Under the pieces are notes generated by a model, which did no database searches, had not been told where the DNA came from, and saw nothing but the letters and a program-made list of their open reading frames with translations. This document shows positions 63,198-64,000 of a DNA stretch of 64,000 bases, in pieces (within the stretch, counting starts at the first letter, position 1; the number at the start of each line of letters is the position of its first letter). A program made the position numbers and the translations under genes. Source of the stretch: Hirsutella rhossiliensis (taxonomy: Eukaryota > Ascomycota > Sordariomycetes > Hypocreales > Ophiocordycipitaceae); the NCBI RefSeq assembly GCF_020360975.1, contig NW_025408675.1, positions 2,790,001-2,854,000 of the forward strand, given 5' to 3'.

Positions 63198-63714
63198 AAG
63201 GGTTGCACAGTACCAAATGGTACTTTACTGCTCTTGAATAAGGTTGATCGAGACTTCTCCGGCTATAAAGGCAGCAACGGTGATCAGATGGCGACCCCGA
63301 CACGGTTTGGCTTACCATATATTAGCGTTTTTCATCCGACGTAGACATAGGATTGCAAAAAACACCGGGTAGGTGAATATTAGAATATACCTTTTTAAAG
63401 AGCCTAGTGAAATTAAGGGTATATCTAAGAGTATTGCTAACTGTACATGTACGTATTGCTATCCGTACATTCGCCCCATTTTTAAGATACGTACCAACGC
63501 CAGCCCGCCCCGCCCATTTATACCGCGCGCGCCTGGCAAGTACCCGTACCGCCCAAATGCCCGCACCCGCGCCTGCGCCCGCCCGCACACACATAGAGGC
63601 AATAAAGGCCACATAACGCATGCCTCTTAATTCGCTTAAATAACGCATTTCCGAGCCTTGAGCTCGAAGTTGCAACAATCGGCCCGTCAATTGATCCGGC
63701 TCCTCCTCTGGCCC
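63198..63714. other. Unassigned sequence between transposase relic and partial ORF
   Basis: 517 bp of mixed composition: an AT-rich stretch (63340-63480) then GC-rich, CGC-repeat-like sequence (63500-63600). A minus-strand open frame (63322-63690) exists but is Gly/Ala/Arg-biased low complexity with no family resemblance, and I do not support it as a gene. It may be the 3' UTR of the partial minus-strand ORF or part of a repeat. Confidence 0.4.
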
Positions 63715-64000
63715 TTACAGCTGTGTAGGCGGCGGCGGCGCTGCCTCAATTGCATCCCACTCAACGATCCCTCCAACGCCTAACGAAGCCGGCTGCCCTA
63801 ACGAAGCCGGCTGCCCTAACGAAGCCGGCTGCCCTGACGAAGCCGGCGGCGCGCCCCTCCTGCCGCGTCCTCCTCTTAATCCCCTTCCCCTTATATTTCC
63901 TCGAGCTGACGATCCTTGTTGTGACGCTGCGAGAGAGCGCGGGCTATAGCTAAGTTTATCGATCTCGTCCCGCCCCTAGCGCCTTCGAACGCTCGCGTTG
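63715..64000 (-). CDS. C-terminal part of an unrecognised protein, RG-rich with hexapeptide repeats (runs off the window)
   Basis: An open minus-strand frame of 94 codons plus a TAA stop at 63715-63717, with no start inside the window. Reading toward the C-terminus there is a Ser/Gln-rich stretch, then RGNIRGRGLRGGRGRRG (RGG-box-like, about 63855-63905). Four hexapeptide repeats follow (three QPASLG, one QPASSG; 63779-63850), then GVGGIVEWDAIEAAPPPPTQL-type tail ending in polyproline and TQL. RGG boxes often bind RNA, and similar tails occur in transposon-encoded proteins; I do not recognise the family. Support is the open frame, the in-frame repeat and the structured composition. The 5' part lies beyond base 64000. 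Confidence 0.45.
63779..63850 (+). repeat. 18-bp tandem repeat, four units
   Basis: Unit CCTAACGAAGCCGGCTGC at 63779, 63797 and 63815 is perfect; the fourth (63833) has two substitutions. The period is a multiple of three and on the minus strand encodes QPASLG in the open frame described above. Confidence 0.95.

Noticed and set aside
63322..63690. 122-aa minus-strand ORF
   Set aside because: Gly/Ala/Arg-biased low complexity over CGC-rich DNA, with no domain; coding support is weaker than for the neighbouring frame at 63715-64000.
63779..63850. Tandem repeat as a CRISPR-like array
   Set aside because: The units are contiguous with no spacers and encode an in-frame hexapeptide; CRISPR is not expected in a fungal genome.

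Overview
This window looks like a chromosome segment of a filamentous ascomycete (Pezizomycotina). The evidence is a fungal type I highly reducing polyketide synthase (PKS) split by eleven introns of 44-61 bp, an HsbA-type cell-surface protein, Ty1/copia, Ty3/gypsy chromovirus and LINE retroelements, and a signature of repeat-induced point mutation (RIP). I cannot name genus or species.

Bases 1-50535 are a gene-free retrotransposon graveyard. CA and TG dinucleotides are almost absent, TA is in excess and CG survives, as expected when CpA is converted to TpA on both strands. Every element ORF is full of TAA/TAG where Gln and Trp codons are expected. The elements are nested. The outer shell is a gypsy element (alpha, 8118-50530) with 465-bp LTRs and target duplication CCCCT. 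Its 3' part holds a second gypsy (beta, 39469-49858; 470-bp LTRs, duplication GATAC). Its 5' part (10047-35315) holds an old copia (A1) carrying a LINE and a younger copia (Copia-2; 568-bp LTRs, duplication GTCTA), then a small TRIM-like element and a complete copia (A2; duplication GATAT). The LINE carries a solo Copia-2 LTR (duplication ATTAG). Left of alpha (1-8112) are older fragments: unassigned sequence, two inverted copies of another LTR, a truncated copia, a truncated gypsy and an inverted piece of LINE 5' end.

The mutated zone stops at the alpha target duplication (50531-50535). From there base use is normal. 50559-50885 (-) is a relic of a Pif1-like helicase; 51073-51582 (-) encodes an HsbA-type secreted protein. 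After a 650-bp divergent intergenic region come two + strand genes that look like a minimal biosynthetic unit: a stand-alone thioester/fatty-acyl reductase (52232-53464) and a PKS with order KS-AT-DH-cMT-ER-KR-ACP (54036-62224, 12 exons, 2529 aa in my model). The PKS has no release domain, so the neighbouring reductase is the obvious candidate for reductive release of the chain as an aldehyde or alcohol. This is inference.

Right of the PKS are a decayed pogo-like transposase (62892-63197) and, running off the window, the C-terminus of an unrecognised minus-strand protein with RG-rich sequence and four in-frame hexapeptide repeats. No pathway regulator, P450, transporter, CRISPR array or convincing RNA gene was seen. 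Repeat boundaries and splice sites were read by eye; no alignment or database search was run.
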